The notes: generated by a model from the sequence alone, not told the origin. DNA of 64,000 nt from Aquamicrobium sp. LC103 (GCF_001014615.2 NZ_LBCQ02000006.1:62001-126000); one strand, 5' to 3'. Shown: positions 38,065 to 48,004, counted from the first letter of the stretch. Numbers and translations: made by a program.

Positions 38065-40770
38065 ATGGCCGAACAGTCCAACCGGGACAAACGTCCCTCT
38101 CCCGAGGCACTTCTGGAGCAAGCCGAGCGCGAGACCCGCGGTCGGCTGAAGGTATTTCTGGGCGCGGCGCCCGGCGTCGGCAAGACCTACGAAATGCTGC
38201 TCAGCGCGGCGGCGCGGCGGCGGGAGGGCATCGACGTCGTCATCGGCGTGGTCGAGACGCACGGGCGCGCGGACACCCAGGCCCTCGTTCAGGGCTTCGA
38301 GATCGTCCCGCTCCGCCGCATTGACTACAAGGGACGTCCGCTCGAGGAGATGGACCTCGACGCAATTCTGAAACGAAGGCCGCAACTGGCGCTCGTCGAC
38401 GAACTCGCCCACACCAACGCCGAAGGCAGCCGCCATCCCAAGCGCTACATGGATGTCGAGGACCTGCTCGCCGCCGGTATCGACGTCTACACCACCGTCA
38501 ACATCCAGCATTTCGAAAGTCTCAACGACGTCGTCGCCCAGATCACCCGCATAAGGGTGAGGGAGACGGTGCCGGACCATTTCATCGACCGCGCCGATGA
38601 GATCGAAGTGATCGATCTCACCCCCGCCGACCTCATCCAGCGCCTGAAGGAAGGCAAGGTCTACGTGCCGAAGACGGCGCAGCGCGCGCTGAAGCACTAT
38701 TTCTCGCTCGGCAATTTGACCGCGCTGCGCGAGCTGGCGCTGCGGCGTACCGCGCAGCGCGTCGACCAGCAGCTCCTCACCCACATGCAGGCGCATGCGA
38801 TCTCCGGCCCCTGGGCGGCCGGCGAGCGCGTGCTGGTCGTCGTCAACGAGCACGAGAAAGCCCTGGCGCTGGTCCGCTATGCCCGCCGGATGGCCGAGCG
38901 GCTGCGCGCGCCGTGGCAGGCGCTTTACGTCGAAACCGCGCAAGCGATGCGCCTGACGGAAGCGCAGCGCGACCGCATCGCCGACACGATGCGGCTCGCC
39001 GAAAAACTCGGCGGCCAATCCGTCACCATCCCCGGCGGCGAGCTGGCCAAGGACATCATCCGCTACGCGGAGGCGAACAATTTCACCCATCTCGTCATCG
39101 GCCGCAGCAAGCGCTCGCGCCTCCATGAGGTGCTGTTCGGATCGATCACCAACGAGATCGTCCGGTCGGCAGGCGACATCGCCGTGCATGTCATCACCGG
39201 GCACGAGCAGAACCAGATCGCCGCCAAGACGGTGGCGACGCGCAAGGCCGCCTCTCCCCCGGCCAACCCGAGGCCCTATCTGGTGGGAGCCGGTCTCGTC
39301 GCAATCGCGCTCGGCATCGGCGTGCTGCTGACCCGGATACTCGATGTCCAGAACGTCGCGCTGGTTTTCCTCATGGCCGTGCTGGTCTGCGCCGTCACCT
39401 ACGGCTTGTGGCCCGCCCTGTTCGTCAGCGGCCTCAGCGTGCTCGCCTTCAACTTCTTTTTCCTATCGCCGCATTACACCTTCACCATCAGCAATCCGGA
39501 GAACGTCGTCGCGCTGTTCTTCTTCCTGGTGGTGGCGCTGATCGCGAGCAATCTGACGGCGAGCGTCCGCCGCCAGGCAATGGTGGCGCGACGGCGCGCC
39601 AAGACCACCGAGGACCTCTATCTGTTCAGCCGCAAACTGGCGGGGACCGCCTCGCTCGATGATCTTCTGTGGGTCACCGCCTCGCAGGTCTCGGCGATGC
39701 TGCAGGTCCGCGTTGTCCTGTTCCTCCCCGACGACGGATCGCTGGCGCTGAGCGCGGCCTGGCCGCCGGAGGACGTTGCCGAGGAAGCGGATCTGGCGGC
39801 GGCGAAGTGGAGCTGGGAGAACAACCGGCCGGCCGGACGCGGCGCCGACACCCTCCCGGGCGCCAGGCGCCTGTTCCTGCCGATGCGGACCGGCCGGGGT
39901 CCGGTCGGCGTCGTCGGCATCGACAACGACAAGTCCGGGCCGATCCTCGACCCGGACCAGCGCCGGCTTCTCGACGCGCTCACCGACCAGGCGGCGCTTG
40001 CCATCGAGCGGGTCAATCTCGCGGAGGATGTCGACAAGGCGGAGCGCGCCGCCGAGAAGGATCGCCTGCGCTCGGCGCTGCTCACCTCGATCTCGCATGA
40101 TCTGCGCACGCCGCTCGCCTCGATCCTCGGCGCCTCGGCGGGGCTGCGCACCCTTTCCGGACTCAGCGCCGCCGATCGCGAGGAGCTGCTTTCGACCATT
40201 CAAGAGGAGGCCGAGCGGCTCAACCGCTTCATCGCCAACCTGCTCGACATGACGCGGCTGGAATCCGGCGCCGTCGAGCCGAACATGGATCTGCTCTACA
40301 TCGGCGAGGTGGTGGCGAGCACGCTGCGGCGGGCGGAGAAGATGCTTGCCGGCCACCGCCTCGAGCGCCGCATCGCGCCCGACCTGCCGATGGTGAGGCT
40401 CGATGCCGTGTTGTTCGAACAGGTATTGTTCAACCTGCTCGACAATGCCGTGAAATACGCGCCGCCGGGCTCCGCCATCGGCATCCGGGGCTGGCGCGAC
40501 GGCGACGCCGTGCATCTTCAGGTGCTCGACGAGGGCGAAGGCATTCCGCTGGAGGACCTGCCGCGCATCTTCGACAAATTCTACCGGGTCCGCAAAAGCG
40601 ACAGCCAGCGCGCCGGAACCGGCTTGGGACTTGCCATCTGCCGCGGCTTCGTCGAAGCCATGGGGGGGACGATAGAAGCTGCAAGCCGGAACGACCGGAC
40701 CGGGGCGGTGTTCACCATTACCTTGCCGGTGCCTTCGGACGACCAGCGGACAACGGAAGCGGAAACATGA
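38065..40770 (+). CDS. kdpD: Sensor kinase KdpD
   Basis: This 901-residue membrane kinase has, in order, the KdpD domain with P-loop LGAAPGVGKTYEML (residues about 32-45) and ALVDELAHTNAEGSRHPKRY; a Usp-like domain (about 245-370); four membrane helices (about 400-500); a GAF-like segment; the phospho-His in SISHDLRTPLASILG; and an HATPase with NLLDNAVKYAPPGS and GTGLGLAICRG. It senses K+ limitation and turgor and phosphorylates KdpE. It runs into kdpE by an ATGA overlap. Confidence 0.97.
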   Translation: MAEQSNRDKRPSPEALLEQAERETRGRLKVFLGAAPGVGKTYEMLLSAAARRREGIDVVIGVVETHGRADTQALVQGFEIVPLRRIDYKGRPLEEMDLDAILKRRPQLALVDELAHTNAEGSRHPKRYMDVEDLLAAGIDVYTTVNIQHFESLNDVVAQITRIRVRETVPDHFIDRADEIEVIDLTPADLIQRLKEGKVYVPKTAQRALKHYFSLGNLTALRELALRRTAQRVDQQLLTHMQAHAISGPWAAGERVLVVVNEHEKALALVRYARRMAERLRAPWQALYVETAQAMRLTEAQRDRIADTMRLAEKLGGQSVTIPGGELAKDIIRYAEANNFTHLVIGRSKRSRLHEVLFGSITNEIVRSAGDIAVHVITGHEQNQIAAKTVATRKAASPPANPRPYLVGAGLVAIALGIGVLLTRILDVQNVALVFLMAVLVCAVTYGLWPALFVSGLSVLAFNFFFLSPHYTFTISNPENVVALFFFLVVALIASNLTASVRRQAMVARRRAKTTEDLYLFSRKLAGTASLDDLLWVTASQVSAMLQVRVVLFLPDDGSLALSAAWPPEDVAEEADLAAAKWSWENNRPAGRGADTLPGARRLFLPMRTGRGPVGVVGIDNDKSGPILDPDQRRLLDALTDQAALAIERVNLAEDVDKAERAAEKDRLRSALLTSISHDLRTPLASILGASAGLRTLSGLSAADREELLSTIQEEAERLNRFIANLLDMTRLESGAVEPNMDLLYIGEVVASTLRRAEKMLAGHRLERRIAPDLPMVRLDAVLFEQVLFNLLDNAVKYAPPGSAIGIRGWRDGDAVHLQVLDEGEGIPLEDLPRIFDKFYRVRKSDSQRAGTGLGLAICRGFVEAMGGTIEAASRNDRTGAVFTITLPVPSDDQRTTEAET

Positions 40771-41456
40771 GCGGCCTTCCCACAAAGATCCTGATCGTGG
40801 ACGACGAGCCGCCGATCCGCCGCCTCTTGCGGACAAGCCTCGCCTCTCAGGGCTTCCAGGTTGCCGAGGCGGCGACCGGCAGCGAAGCGCTCGCGGAGAT
40901 CGAAAGCTCCGAACCCGACCTCGTCATTCTCGACCTCGGCCTGCCCGACATGCAGGGCAGCGAGCTTATCCGCCTGCTGCGCGACCAGGGCTCGTCATTG
41001 CCGATACTGGTGCTGTCCAGCCGCACGGACGAGCGCGGCAAGGTCGAGGCGCTCGACCTCGGGGCCGACGACTACGTGACCAAGCCCTTCGGCACGGAGG
41101 AGTTGCTGGCCAGGATCAGAACGGCCCTGCGTCACCGCCTGCAGCGGCAGGGAGAGCAGCCGGTGTTCCGCAGCAGCGACCTCTCCGTCGACCTGGTGCG
41201 TCGAATCGTGCGGGTGCGGGACGAGGAGGTGAAGCTCTCGCCGAAGGAATACGACATATTGCGCACGCTGGTGGCGCATGCCGGCAAGGTTCTCACGCAC
41301 CGCATGCTTCTCAACGAGGTCTGGGGCGGCGAGACCGACGTCCAGTACCTTCGCATCTATATCCGCCAGCTCCGGCAGAAGATCGAAGCCGATCCGGAAC
41401 AGCCGCACTTGATCCTCACCGAGACCGGCGTCGGCTATCGGCTGAGGGCGGACTGA
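40767..41456 (+). CDS. kdpE: Response regulator KdpE
   Basis: This 229-residue OmpR-type regulator has the receiver acidic pair IVDDEPPIRR, acceptor Asp in VILDLGLPDMQG, Lys in VTKPFG, and a C-terminal winged helix with LSPKEYDILRTLVAHAG and YIRQLRQKIEADPEQPH. It activates kdpFABC on phosphorylation by KdpD. The last 22 bases overlap the end of the convergent GntR-type gene. Confidence 0.97.
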   Translation: MSGLPTKILIVDDEPPIRRLLRTSLASQGFQVAEAATGSEALAEIESSEPDLVILDLGLPDMQGSELIRLLRDQGSSLPILVLSSRTDERGKVEALDLGADDYVTKPFGTEELLARIRTALRHRLQRQGEQPVFRSSDLSVDLVRRIVRVRDEEVKLSPKEYDILRTLVAHAGKVLTHRMLLNEVWGGETDVQYLRIYIRQLRQKIEADPEQPHLILTETGVGYRLRAD

Positions 41457-42370
41457 CGGGGCGGTTCCGGCTTCCACCTGAAATCGGAAGCCTCGCGCAG
41501 ATGGCGGCGCAGGAGCGCCTCGGCCCATTCCATCTCCCCCGCCTCGACGGCATCGAGGATCGCCAGATGCTCCTTGCACGACTGCTCGATGCGTTCGGCC
41601 GGCAGTTCGTGGAAGGCAGCGGATTCCTGCATGCGCCGCAGATTGTTCTGCTGGCGCACGGCATCGGTCAGGAAGCGGTTGCCCGAGAACGCGACCAGCT
41701 TCTCGTGGAAGGCGGCGTTGACGCGGAACCACTCGTCGCCGCCCGTATCGCGCCCCCGATCTTCGAGGATGCGTTCATGCGCGCGGCGCAACGCGAGCAG
41801 TTGCTGCGGATCGGCCTTGAAGCGCGGCGAGCCGAGCGCGGCGCATTCGACGGCGATGCGGAACTCGTAGCTTTCGAGATAGGCGTCCTCGTCGACCAGC
41901 GTGTCGGCGAAGCGCCAGCCATGGCCGGGCAGCCGCTGAACGAGGCCCTCGGCGGCGAACCGCATGAGCAGCTTGCGGATGACGCCGCGCGAGACGCCGT
42001 AGCGCGGAATGAGTTCGGCTTCCGACACTTCCTGTGGCAGCTCGCCGAGCGCGCGCTCGCGCATCATGCGGCGATAGAGATCCTCCATGGGAGAGTTCGG
42101 CAGCAGCGCCGCCGCGTCGAGATCGGAAACGTCGCGCGCGACCTGAAGGCCGCGCGTCGGCATCGGCGCGAGCACGCCTTGCTGAACGAGCAACTCGAGC
42201 GCCGCGCTCACCGGCGAGCGCGAGACGCCGAAGGCACGCGCCAGCTCCGGCACGGAAACCCGCGTTCCCGCCGCCCATCCGGCGTCGCGGATGCGCTCCA
42301 GGATCCGTCGCGCCAGATCGATCTGAAGCGGGCTTGCGCCCTCGCCATGCGCGGCTGTTGGTGTGTCCAT
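41435..42370 (-). CDS. GntR-family regulator with two winged helices and an FCD domain
   Basis: This 311-residue regulator has a first winged helix at residues about 20-80 (VPELARAFGVSRSPVSAALELL), a second at about 95-155 (VSEAELIPRYGVSRGVIRKLLM), and a C-terminal FCD-like ligand domain from about 165 (AYLESYEFRIAVECAAL). Most GntR proteins have only one winged helix, so the tandem is unusual. An AGGGAG SD precedes the ATG. Divergent from the C45 gene, it is the obvious candidate regulator of the catabolic cluster to its right. The ligand is unknown. Confidence 0.85.
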   Translation of the reverse strand: MDTPTAAHGEGASPLQIDLARRILERIRDAGWAAGTRVSVPELARAFGVSRSPVSAALELLVQQGVLAPMPTRGLQVARDVSDLDAAALLPNSPMEDLYRRMMRERALGELPQEVSEAELIPRYGVSRGVIRKLLMRFAAEGLVQRLPGHGWRFADTLVDEDAYLESYEFRIAVECAALGSPRFKADPQQLLALRRAHERILEDRGRDTGGDEWFRVNAAFHEKLVAFSGNRFLTDAVRQQNNLRRMQESAAFHELPAERIEQSCKEHLAILDAVEAGEMEWAEALLRRHLREASDFRWKPEPPRQSALSR

Positions 42371-42388
42371 GAGCGGTACTCCCTGATC

Positions 42389-42470
42389 GCATTATAGCTC
42401 GGAACATGGAAGTTCGCAGTGGGGATAACTCTAAAGTTTATGCTTTTCATATAATCAAAATGCATTATAG
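42389..42470. promoter_or_regulatory. Repeated GCATTATAG motif in the GntR/C45 spacer
   Basis: GCATTATAG occurs at 42389-42397 and again at 42462-42470, in the same orientation in a 134-bp AT-rich divergent spacer. A close variant, GTATTATAAG, stands at 52471-52480 in front of the histone-deacetylase-like gene of the same cluster. The copies may be operators of the GntR protein, or one may double as a -10 box. Confidence 0.45.
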
Positions 42471-42504
42471 TGACCCATCTTCCCGACATGAAAGCCTTTC
42501 GTTC

Positions 42505-43638
42505 ATGAACCAAACCACGCCCTTTCCCCTGATCGAAGTCGACGGCGCACCGCGCGCACGCGGCCATGCCTATGGTGAGCAGGCGCGGGAGAGGATCGGC
42601 CTCTCGGCTGAACTCTACGTCGCCAGCCTGAGGCGAATGGGTTGCACGCAGGACGACATCGAGCGCTTCATAGCCACCTTCATGCCGGAAACGGCGAAAT
42701 GGGCGCCTGACCTCGTCGAGGAAATGGAGGGGATAGCGGCGGGAGCAAATCTGCCGCTCTCCTCGGTCGTGCTGGTCAACGCCCGCACCGAGGTGCTGCA
42801 ACTTGCCAAGCGCGAGCGCGGCGTCGTCGATGGCGAGCCGGACGGCTGCACCGGGGCCGTGGTGCTGCCGGCCGCCACACGCAACGGCAAGGTTCTGCAC
42901 GGCCAGAACTGGGACTGGAAGGCCGAATGCGCGGAAACCTCGATCGTTCTGCGCATCCGCCGCGACGACGGACCGGACATCCTCACCTTCACCGAGGCCG
43001 GCGGGCTCGCCCGAAGCGGCTTCAACTCCGCCGGCATCGCGATCACCGCGAACTATCTGGAATCGGATCGCGACTATCGTCGTCTCGGCATCCCCCTGCC
43101 GTTCATCCGCCGCAGGGTGCTCGAGGCGAGGCACTTCGCCATGGCGCTGCGCGTCGTCGCGATCACGCCGAAATCCGGCTCCAACAACATGATGATCAGC
43201 ACGGCCGAGGGGTTCGCGGTCGATCTCGAATGCGCTCCCGACGAGGCCTTCGCGGTCTATCCGCAAGGCGACATGATCGTGCACGCCAATCACTGGCAGA
43301 GCTCCGTCGCGCTTTCGAAGCTCAAGGAGACGGGGCTGGCCGAAGTGCCTGACAGCCTCTACCGCGACCAGCGGGTGCGCACAGCCCTCCAGGGTAGAAG
43401 CGGCGATATCGTCCTGGACGATCTAAAGTCCGCGCTCTTCGACGACTTCGCCACACCCTTCTGCGTTTGTCGGCCGCCGCTGGTGAAGGAGGGCGGGAAC
43501 CTCTCGGCAACCGTCGCCATGATCGTGATGGAGCCGGGCGAAGGCGTGATGGAGATAGCGCCGCTGCCCGCGATCAACCGCGACTTCACGCGCTACGAAT
43601 TGGCCATGGACGTCGAACCGGCCGAACGCGCAGCCTGA
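42505..43638 (+). CDS. C45-family acyltransferase/amidase (Ntn hydrolase), copy 1
   Basis: This 377-residue protein is related to acyl-CoA:6-aminopenicillanate acyltransferase (peptidase family C45), whose precursors cleave themselves before a nucleophilic cysteine. The probable nucleophile is Cys115 in GEPDGCTGAVV. VLHGQNWDWKAEC, LTFTEAGGLARSGFNSAGIAI and IVHANHWQ are typical core segments. No signal peptide is seen, so it should be cytoplasmic. It starts the rightward arm of the cluster, 46 bp before the permease genes. The start at 42505 is set by family alignment, since the SD is weak. Substrate unknown. Confidence 0.85.
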   Translation: MNQTTPFPLIEVDGAPRARGHAYGEQARERIGLSAELYVASLRRMGCTQDDIERFIATFMPETAKWAPDLVEEMEGIAAGANLPLSSVVLVNARTEVLQLAKRERGVVDGEPDGCTGAVVLPAATRNGKVLHGQNWDWKAECAETSIVLRIRRDDGPDILTFTEAGGLARSGFNSAGIAITANYLESDRDYRRLGIPLPFIRRRVLEARHFAMALRVVAITPKSGSNNMMISTAEGFAVDLECAPDEAFAVYPQGDMIVHANHWQSSVALSKLKETGLAEVPDSLYRDQRVRTALQGRSGDIVLDDLKSALFDDFATPFCVCRPPLVKEGGNLSATVAMIVMEPGEGVMEIAPLPAINRDFTRYELAMDVEPAERAA

Positions 43639-43683
43639 AGCGGGTCGAACGATCGGGAAAGGAAGAAGGAGAGCAAAGCACAA

Positions 43684-44625
43684 ATGGGCCGTTTCTTCCT
43701 GTCCCGCGTAGCCAGCGCCATTCCCACGATCCTCATCGTGTCGTTGACCGTCTTCGTGATGATGCGCCTCATTCCGGGCGACCCGGCAACGTTGATGCTG
43801 GGCGATCTCGCCCAGCCCGGCCAGGTCGAGGCGATGCGGCGGCAGATGGGTCTCGATCAGCCCATTGCGCTGCAATATTTCATCTGGATGGGAGACGTGC
43901 TGACGGGGGATTTCGGCGTCTCGATCTCCTCGCGCCAGTCCGTCCTGCCGCTGATCCTCGACCGCTTCTCCGTCTCGGCGACGATCGTGCTCGTCGCCGT
44001 CTTCTTCGCAACCGTGATCGCCGTGCCGGCCGGCATGATCGCCGCCTGGCGGCAGGACAGCGCCCGCGACATCGCCGTCATCGCCACCGCGACGCTGTTC
44101 CTGTCCATCCCGAGTTTCTGGATGGGCCTCATGCTGATGATGGTGTTCGGGCTGACGCTGGGGTGGCTGCCGATCGTCGGCTACGTCCCCTTCAGCCGGG
44201 ATTTCGGCCAGGCGCTCCTGTTCATCGTCATGCCGGTGATTACGCTCGTTCTGGTGGAGTCCGGCTCCATCGCCCGCATGGCGCGCGCCAGCACGATCGA
44301 GGTGGCGCGGCTCGAATACATCACCCATGCCCGCGCGAAAGGGCTTTCGGAGACGGCGGTGATGTGGCGCCACGCCTTCAGGAACGCCTTCGCGCCGACC
44401 TGGACGCTGATCGGCCTGATCCTCGGCAGCCTGCTCGCCAACATCGCGGTGATCGAGACCGTCTTCACCATTCCCGGACTGGGCCGCCTGCTGGTCGAAA
44501 GCATCTATGCCCGCGACTATCCGGTCGTCCAAGGCTGCATGCTCTTCATCGCCTTCCTCTATGTGATGGTCAACCTGCTGGTCGACCTCGTCTATCCGCT
44601 GCTCGATCCGAGGGTGACCGCATGA
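43684..44625 (+). CDS. Dpp/Opp-type ABC permease, B subunit
   Basis: This 313-residue permease of the DppB type has about six helices, with RLIPGDPATLMLGDLAQPGQ after helix 1 and the ATPase-docking EAA loop EYITHARAKGLSETAVMWRHAFRNA-type near residues 215-240. It should form the pore for a peptide, opine or glycoside-type solute with the C subunit downstream. It overlaps that gene by four bases. Confidence 0.92.
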   Translation: MGRFFLSRVASAIPTILIVSLTVFVMMRLIPGDPATLMLGDLAQPGQVEAMRRQMGLDQPIALQYFIWMGDVLTGDFGVSISSRQSVLPLILDRFSVSATIVLVAVFFATVIAVPAGMIAAWRQDSARDIAVIATATLFLSIPSFWMGLMLMMVFGLTLGWLPIVGYVPFSRDFGQALLFIVMPVITLVLVESGSIARMARASTIEVARLEYITHARAKGLSETAVMWRHAFRNAFAPTWTLIGLILGSLLANIAVIETVFTIPGLGRLLVESIYARDYPVVQGCMLFIAFLYVMVNLLVDLVYPLLDPRVTA

Positions 44626-45455
44626 TCGCTCGTGCCCTGGGCCTTCCGACCTTCCGTTTCAACGCCGTTCTCGGTGGCGCGATCGTGACCCTGCTCATCC
44701 TGGCCGCGCTGTTTGGCCCGTGGCTGGCGCCCCACAATCCGCTGACGCTCAACCTCTCCGCCCGGATGAGCGGGCCGACCTCCGTGAACCTGCTCGGCGC
44801 CGACGAGTTCGGCCGCGACATGCTGAGCCGCCTGCTCTACGGCGCACGCACCAGCGCGCTCATAGCCGTCTCGACCGTGGCCTTCGCGCTCGTCACCGGC
44901 GTATTCTTCGGCGTGCTCGCGGGTTTTCTGCGCGGCTATGTCGACCGCATCATCATGACTTTCAACGACGCGTTCCTGGCCTTTCCCGGCCTGCTGCTGG
45001 CGCTCGGCTTCATGGCGGTGTTCGGCGCCAGCCGCAACGGCATCATCATCGCGCTCGGTCTCGCTTATATGCCGGTCGTCGTCCGCGTCGTGCGCGCCGC
45101 GGTGATGTCGATCCGCGAGCGGGAATATGTCGAAGCCTCGCGCGTGATGGGCAACAGCGAGTTCGTCACCATGGCGCGCCATGTCCTGCCCAATTGCATC
45201 GCTCCGGTCACCGTGCTCGCGACCACCATGTTCGGCTGGATCGTGCTGTCGGAGAGCGCGCTCAGCTTCCTCGGCCTCGGCGTGCCGCCGCCGGCGCCGA
45301 GCTGGGGCAACATGCTTTCCACCGCGCGTCCGTTCATCTCGCAGGCGCCGCACATGATCGTCCTGCCGGGCCTCTGCATCGCCGTCACGCTTCTCGGCGT
45401 GAACATGCTGGGCGATGCGGTTCGCGACTGGCTCGACCCGAAGATGAAGGTTTGA
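44622..45455 (+). CDS. Dpp/Opp-type ABC permease, C subunit
   Basis: This 277-residue DppC-type permease has an N-terminal helix followed by the characteristic NLLGADEFGRDMLSRLLYGAR loop and the EAA region REYVEASRVMGNSEFVTMAR. It pairs with the B subunit. The start codon overlaps the upstream stop (ATGA), and the ATPase gene begins seven bases after its stop. Confidence 0.92.
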   Translation: MIARALGLPTFRFNAVLGGAIVTLLILAALFGPWLAPHNPLTLNLSARMSGPTSVNLLGADEFGRDMLSRLLYGARTSALIAVSTVAFALVTGVFFGVLAGFLRGYVDRIIMTFNDAFLAFPGLLLALGFMAVFGASRNGIIIALGLAYMPVVVRVVRAAVMSIREREYVEASRVMGNSEFVTMARHVLPNCIAPVTVLATTMFGWIVLSESALSFLGLGVPPPAPSWGNMLSTARPFISQAPHMIVLPGLCIAVTLLGVNMLGDAVRDWLDPKMKV

Positions 45456-45461
45456 ACGACG

Positions 45462-47123
45462 ATGCTGGCCGAAACGGATCGCTCTCCCCTGCTCTCGGTC
45501 CGCAATCTCCGCGTCGAGGTCCGTCCGGGTGGAGTGCGCGTGGTGGACGGGCTCGATTTCGACCTTCGCGCCGGCGACATGCTCGCGCTCGTGGGCGAAT
45601 CAGGCTCCGGCAAGACGATGGCCGCGCGCGCGGTGCTCAACCTCCTGCCGCCACCGCTGGTGATCGCGCCCGAAAGCGCGATCGAGTTCGAAGGCCGCGA
45701 CCTCACGCGCCTCGAACCGTCGGTGCTGCGGCAGATCCGCGGCGCGCGCATCGGCATGGTCTTCCAGGAACCAATGGTGTCGCTCAACCCGTCCATGACC
45801 ATCGGCGAGCAGATGGCCGAGGGGCTCAGGCTGCATCGCTCCCTGCCGGCGGCCGAGATACGCGACCGTTCGCTCGCCATGCTGGAGCGCATACGCATCC
45901 AGAATCCGGGGAAATGCCTCGCCGCCTATCCGCATGAATTCTCGGGCGGCATGCGCCAGCGCATCATGCTCGCTTCCGTGATGCTGCTGAAACCGAAGCT
46001 GCTGATCGCCGACGAGCCGACGACGGCGCTCGACACGCTGGTCCAGCGCGACGTGCTCGACCTGATGGTTGAGCTGACGCAGGAAAACGGTACCGCCGTG
46101 CTCCTCATCAGCCACGATCTCGGCATGGTCTCGCACTATGTGCGCGACGTCGTGGTGATGCGCCAAGGCGAGGCCGTCGAGCAGGGACGAAGCGCGGACG
46201 TCCTCTCCGCGCCGCGGCACGAATATACCCGCAAGCTGGTCGACGCCCTGCCGCGCCGCGGCGGCGCCGGCACTCGCGGCAATGACGAGGACGAACCGCT
46301 GGTCGAGGTTCAGGATGTGGTGATCGACTATCCGGGTCGCGCACGGCTCTTCGGACGCGCGGAGGCGAAGCGCGCCGTCCATGGCGTCGACCTGACGGTG
46401 AAGCGCGGCGAGACGCTGGCGCTCGTCGGCGCGTCCGGCTCGGGCAAGACCACGCTCGGGCGCGCGATCATGGGGCTGGTGCGGCCTTCCAGCGGTTCCA
46501 TCGCATTTCGCGGCCAGCCCGTCGCGTTGGGAAGCGGACCCGTGGCGCGCGAGCAGCGCCGCAATATGCAGATCATCTTCCAGGACCCCTATTCCTCCCT
46601 CGACCCGCGTCAGCGCATCGAGCAGATCGTCGGCGAGCCGCTGAAGCTGGACCCGAACATGGGCCGCGAGGCGCGCAAGGCGCGGGTGGCTGAAGTCTTC
46701 GCCGAGGTCGGCCTGCCCGCCGAATTCATGCGCCGGCTGCCGCATCAGCTTTCGGGCGGCCAGCGCCAGCGGGTCGCGATCGCCCGTGCCATCGTCCGCC
46801 GACCGGCGTTCGTGGTCGCCGACGAGCCGGTGTCGGCACTCGACATGACGGTGCAGAAGCAGATTCTGCTTCTGATCCGCTCGCTGCAGGAGCGCTACGG
46901 CTTCGCCTGCCTGTTCGTTTCGCACGATCTCGGTGCGGTGGAGCAGGTCGCCGACCGCGTCGCGGTGATGCAGGATGGGCGCATCGTCGAAATCGGCGCG
47001 CGCGATGATATATTCGATCGTCCGCGGCACGAATACACGCGCACGCTGCTCGACGCGGCGATGTTGCTCGATCGCCGCTTCGCCGGTGCCGGCGACAGGA
47101 AGAAGGAGGCGGCGAACGCATGA
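45462..47123 (+). CDS. Dipeptide-type ABC ATPase, fused D and F subunits
   Basis: This 553-residue protein has two ABC domains in tandem, replacing the separate DppD and DppF. The first has Walker A LVGESGSGKTMAARAV, signature FSGGMRQRIMLAS and Walker B LLIADEPTTALD. The second has [31 protein letters not shown] and FVVADEPVSALD. DppD-type loops (AAYPHEF, HEYTRKLVDALP) are present. It drives uptake through the two permeases before it and ends in an ATGA overlap with the hydrolase gene. Confidence 0.95.
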   Translation: MLAETDRSPLLSVRNLRVEVRPGGVRVVDGLDFDLRAGDMLALVGESGSGKTMAARAVLNLLPPPLVIAPESAIEFEGRDLTRLEPSVLRQIRGARIGMVFQEPMVSLNPSMTIGEQMAEGLRLHRSLPAAEIRDRSLAMLERIRIQNPGKCLAAYPHEFSGGMRQRIMLASVMLLKPKLLIADEPTTALDTLVQRDVLDLMVELTQENGTAVLLISHDLGMVSHYVRDVVVMRQGEAVEQGRSADVLSAPRHEYTRKLVDALPRRGGAGTRGNDEDEPLVEVQDVVIDYPGRARLFGRAEAKRAVHGVDLTVKRGETLALVGASGSGKTTLGRAIMGLVRPSSGSIAFRGQPVALGSGPVAREQRRNMQIIFQDPYSSLDPRQRIEQIVGEPLKLDPNMGREARKARVAEVFAEVGLPAEFMRRLPHQLSGGQRQRVAIARAIVRRPAFVVADEPVSALDMTVQKQILLLIRSLQERYGFACLFVSHDLGAVEQVADRVAVMQDGRIVEIGARDDIFDRPRHEYTRTLLDAAMLLDRRFAGAGDRKKEAANA

Positions 47124-48004
47124 GTTGGACCATGCCCAGGCTTCAGGAAGGCGGAATGTCCGGCCGGCTCGGCTATTACGACCGCGGCCCCACGCCTTAT
47201 TTCGCCTCGCGCCGCGACCCGCGCTTCTCCTATTGCCTCTACGTACCGCAGGACTACGAGTTCGACGGCAGCGAGCGTCTCGATCTCGTCGTGCTCATCC
47301 ACGGCACCGCCCGCTGGGCCGAGCACTACCGCACGGCCTTCGCCGGCTTCGCGGAGGCGCGGCGCGCCGTGGTGCTCGCACCCCTGTTTCCCGCCGGCAT
47401 GACCGCGCCCGGCGAGCTTTCGAGCTACAAGCTTCTGCGCCAGGGCGGCATCGACTACGACCGCGTGCTGCTCGACATGGTGGCCGAGGTAGGCGAGCGC
47501 TACCGCCTGCGCGACGACCGCTTCCTGCTGCATGGTTTTTCGGGCGGCGGGCATTTCACCCACCGCTTCCTCTATCTCCATCCGGAGCGCCTGCTCGGCG
47601 CATCGGTCGGCGCGCCCGGCATCGTCACGCTGCTCGACTTCGAGCATGATTTCTGGATCGGCGTGCGCGACTTCGAAACCGTCTTCGGCAAGCAGCTCGA
47701 TCTCGACGCGATACGCCGGGTGCCGGTCCATCTGGTGATCGGCGCGGAGGACACGGAAACCTGGGAAATCCGCCTTACACCCGCAGACGATTGGTGGATG
47801 AACGGCGCCGAGAGGCTGGCCGAGGCGAATCGCATCGAGCGCATGGCCGCGCTGCGCGAAAGCCTGGAGGCGCATGGTGTGGCGGTGGAGCAGGACGTCG
47901 TGCCCGGTGCCGGCCATGATGGGCGGCAGATGCTCGAGCCGGTTCAGGCCTGGTTCGCGAGAACCCTGCAAACAGCGCGCGACGGAAGGGAAGCCGCGGC
48001 ATGA
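47120..48004 (+). CDS. Alpha/beta hydrolase, copy 1
   Basis: This 294-residue esterase-like protein has a VVLIHGTARWAEHYR oxyanion region, nucleophile elbow LLHGFSGGGHFTHRFLYLHP (Ser in GFSGG) and a late His in VPGAGHDGRQM. There is no signal peptide. It is a clear paralogue of 51532-52383 (both share HGFSGGG-like or YGFSGGG elbows and FDHDF/FEHDF WIGVRDFE segments). Translational coupling with the ABC ATPase implies a joint job, such as hydrolysing the imported compound. A later start at 47156 (MSGRLGYYDRG) with AGGAAGG is possible. Confidence 0.85.
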   Translation: MSWTMPRLQEGGMSGRLGYYDRGPTPYFASRRDPRFSYCLYVPQDYEFDGSERLDLVVLIHGTARWAEHYRTAFAGFAEARRAVVLAPLFPAGMTAPGELSSYKLLRQGGIDYDRVLLDMVAEVGERYRLRDDRFLLHGFSGGGHFTHRFLYLHPERLLGASVGAPGIVTLLDFEHDFWIGVRDFETVFGKQLDLDAIRRVPVHLVIGAEDTETWEIRLTPADDWWMNGAERLAEANRIERMAALRESLEAHGVAVEQDVVPGAGHDGRQMLEPVQAWFARTLQTARDGREAAA

